Part shown: positions 63,650-64,000 of the stretch, piece by piece | How positions within the stretch are numbered: position 1 is the stretch's first letter | How the letters are laid out: the number at the start of each line of letters is the position of its first letter | From: Thermoflavifilum aggregans | Lineage (GTDB): Bacteria > Bacteroidota > Bacteroidia > Chitinophagales > Chitinophagaceae | DNA length: 64,000 nt | Reading direction: 5' to 3' | Assembly (NCBI RefSeq): GCF_002797735.1 | Contig: NZ_PGFG01000001.1 | Location: forward strand, 930,001-994,000 | The notes under the pieces: model-generated | The model's input: only the letters and a program-made list of their open reading frames with translations | Databases searched by the model: none | Told to the model about the DNA's origin: nothing | Translations under genes and position numbers: made by a program

Positions 63650-64000
63650 ATGCGACACGGAGTGAAGATCAATCATCTGGGAAGAACCAAAGAACATCGC
63701 GGGGCCTTGCTCAGAAACCTGGCCTGCCAGCTTATTCAGCATAAGCGTATCATCACCACACTGGCCAAGGCACGCGCCCTTCGGCAGTTTGTGGAGCCTT
63801 TGCTGACGCGTGCAAAGACAGACAATGTGCATAATCGCCGGTTGGTATTCAGTTATCTGCAACACAAAACAGCCGTTAAGGAATTATTTGACGTGATCGG
63901 TGAAAAAATTGCACAACGCCCCGGTGGCTATACCCGTATCATTAAACTGGGCACACGCCCCGGTGATGCAGCAGAGCAAGCGCTTATCGAGCTGGTAGAT
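63650..64000 (+). CDS. rplQ: 50S ribosomal protein L17, cut by the window end
   Basis: The first 117 codons read [20 protein letters not shown] and then [34 protein letters not shown], the L17 signature. The frame is open to the last base, so the C-terminus lies outside. It follows rpoA by 58 bases, as in nearly all bacteria. Confidence 0.96.
   Translation, partial: MRHGVKINHLGRTKEHRGALLRNLACQLIQHKRIITTLAKARALRQFVEPLLTRAKTDNVHNRRLVFSYLQHKTAVKELFDVIGEKIAQRPGGYTRIIKLGTRPGDAAEQALIELVD

Noticed and set aside
1-64000. CRISPR arrays, rRNA genes, transposases or prophage genes
   Set aside because: No regularly spaced repeats, rRNA segments, transposase motifs or phage structural genes were seen; the nos cluster has no flanking inverted repeats or target duplications that I could detect.

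Overview
This window is a piece of a Bacteroidota chromosome, most likely from the Chitinophagaceae or a close relative. The grounds are a SusC/SusD pair, promoters of the Bacteroidota type (TTG, about 20 bp, TAnnTTTG), almost no Shine-Dalgarno sequences, and Bacteroidota-type r-protein gene order. The genus cannot be fixed from the sequence. No gap between genes exceeds 300 bases; the longest is the 283-base susC leader region at 8508-8790.

Region 1 (1-5.9 kb) holds housekeeping genes: dprA, prs, rplY (L25), an APC-type permease, pth, a fumarylacetoacetase-fold enzyme and an elongator tRNA-Met with its own promoter and terminator.

Region 2 (6.0-22.7 kb) is a polysaccharide utilisation locus aimed at L-arabinose-containing glycans. 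It encodes a GH2 enzyme, a SusC with a one-base frameshift, a SusD lipoprotein, two GH43 enzymes, a GH127-type and a GH146-type beta-L-arabinofuranosidase, and a secreted DUF885 metallopeptidase between those two.

Region 3 (22.8-28.6 kb) lies tail to tail with it and encodes an apparently complete trans-4-hydroxy-L-proline pathway: D-hydroxyproline dehydrogenase, hydroxyproline epimerase, semialdehyde dehydrogenase and a DapA-fold deaminase. A divergent AraC-type regulator sits at its head. A Nudix-fold, AraR-like regulator follows. In plant hydroxyproline-rich glycoproteins, L-arabinofuranose is attached to hydroxyproline, so regions 2 and 3 together look like a system that strips the sugar, cuts the peptide and burns the released hydroxyproline. 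This combined role is my inference.

Region 4 (29.4-37.7 kb) carries cysE-cysM, a Tat-type sugar isomerase-like protein, a flippase with a GT4 glycosyltransferase, small hypotheticals, a thioesterase, rdgB and ilvE.

Region 5 (37.7-64 kb) is the str-S10-spc-alpha ribosomal superoperon: rpsL-rpsG-fusA, then rpsJ through rpoA and a truncated rplQ. Between fusA and rpsJ, normally neighbours in this phylum, sits an eight-gene nitrous oxide reduction cluster: cytochrome c, nosZ, NosB-like, nosL, nosD, nosF, nosY and a membrane protein of unknown role. A fusA terminator insulates it on the left and a strong rpsJ promoter on the right. Its own promoter lacks a -33 element and has instead two tandem TGATGA/TCATCA palindromes. 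The rpsJ-rplC spacer can fold into a three-way junction, a candidate r-protein autoregulatory element.
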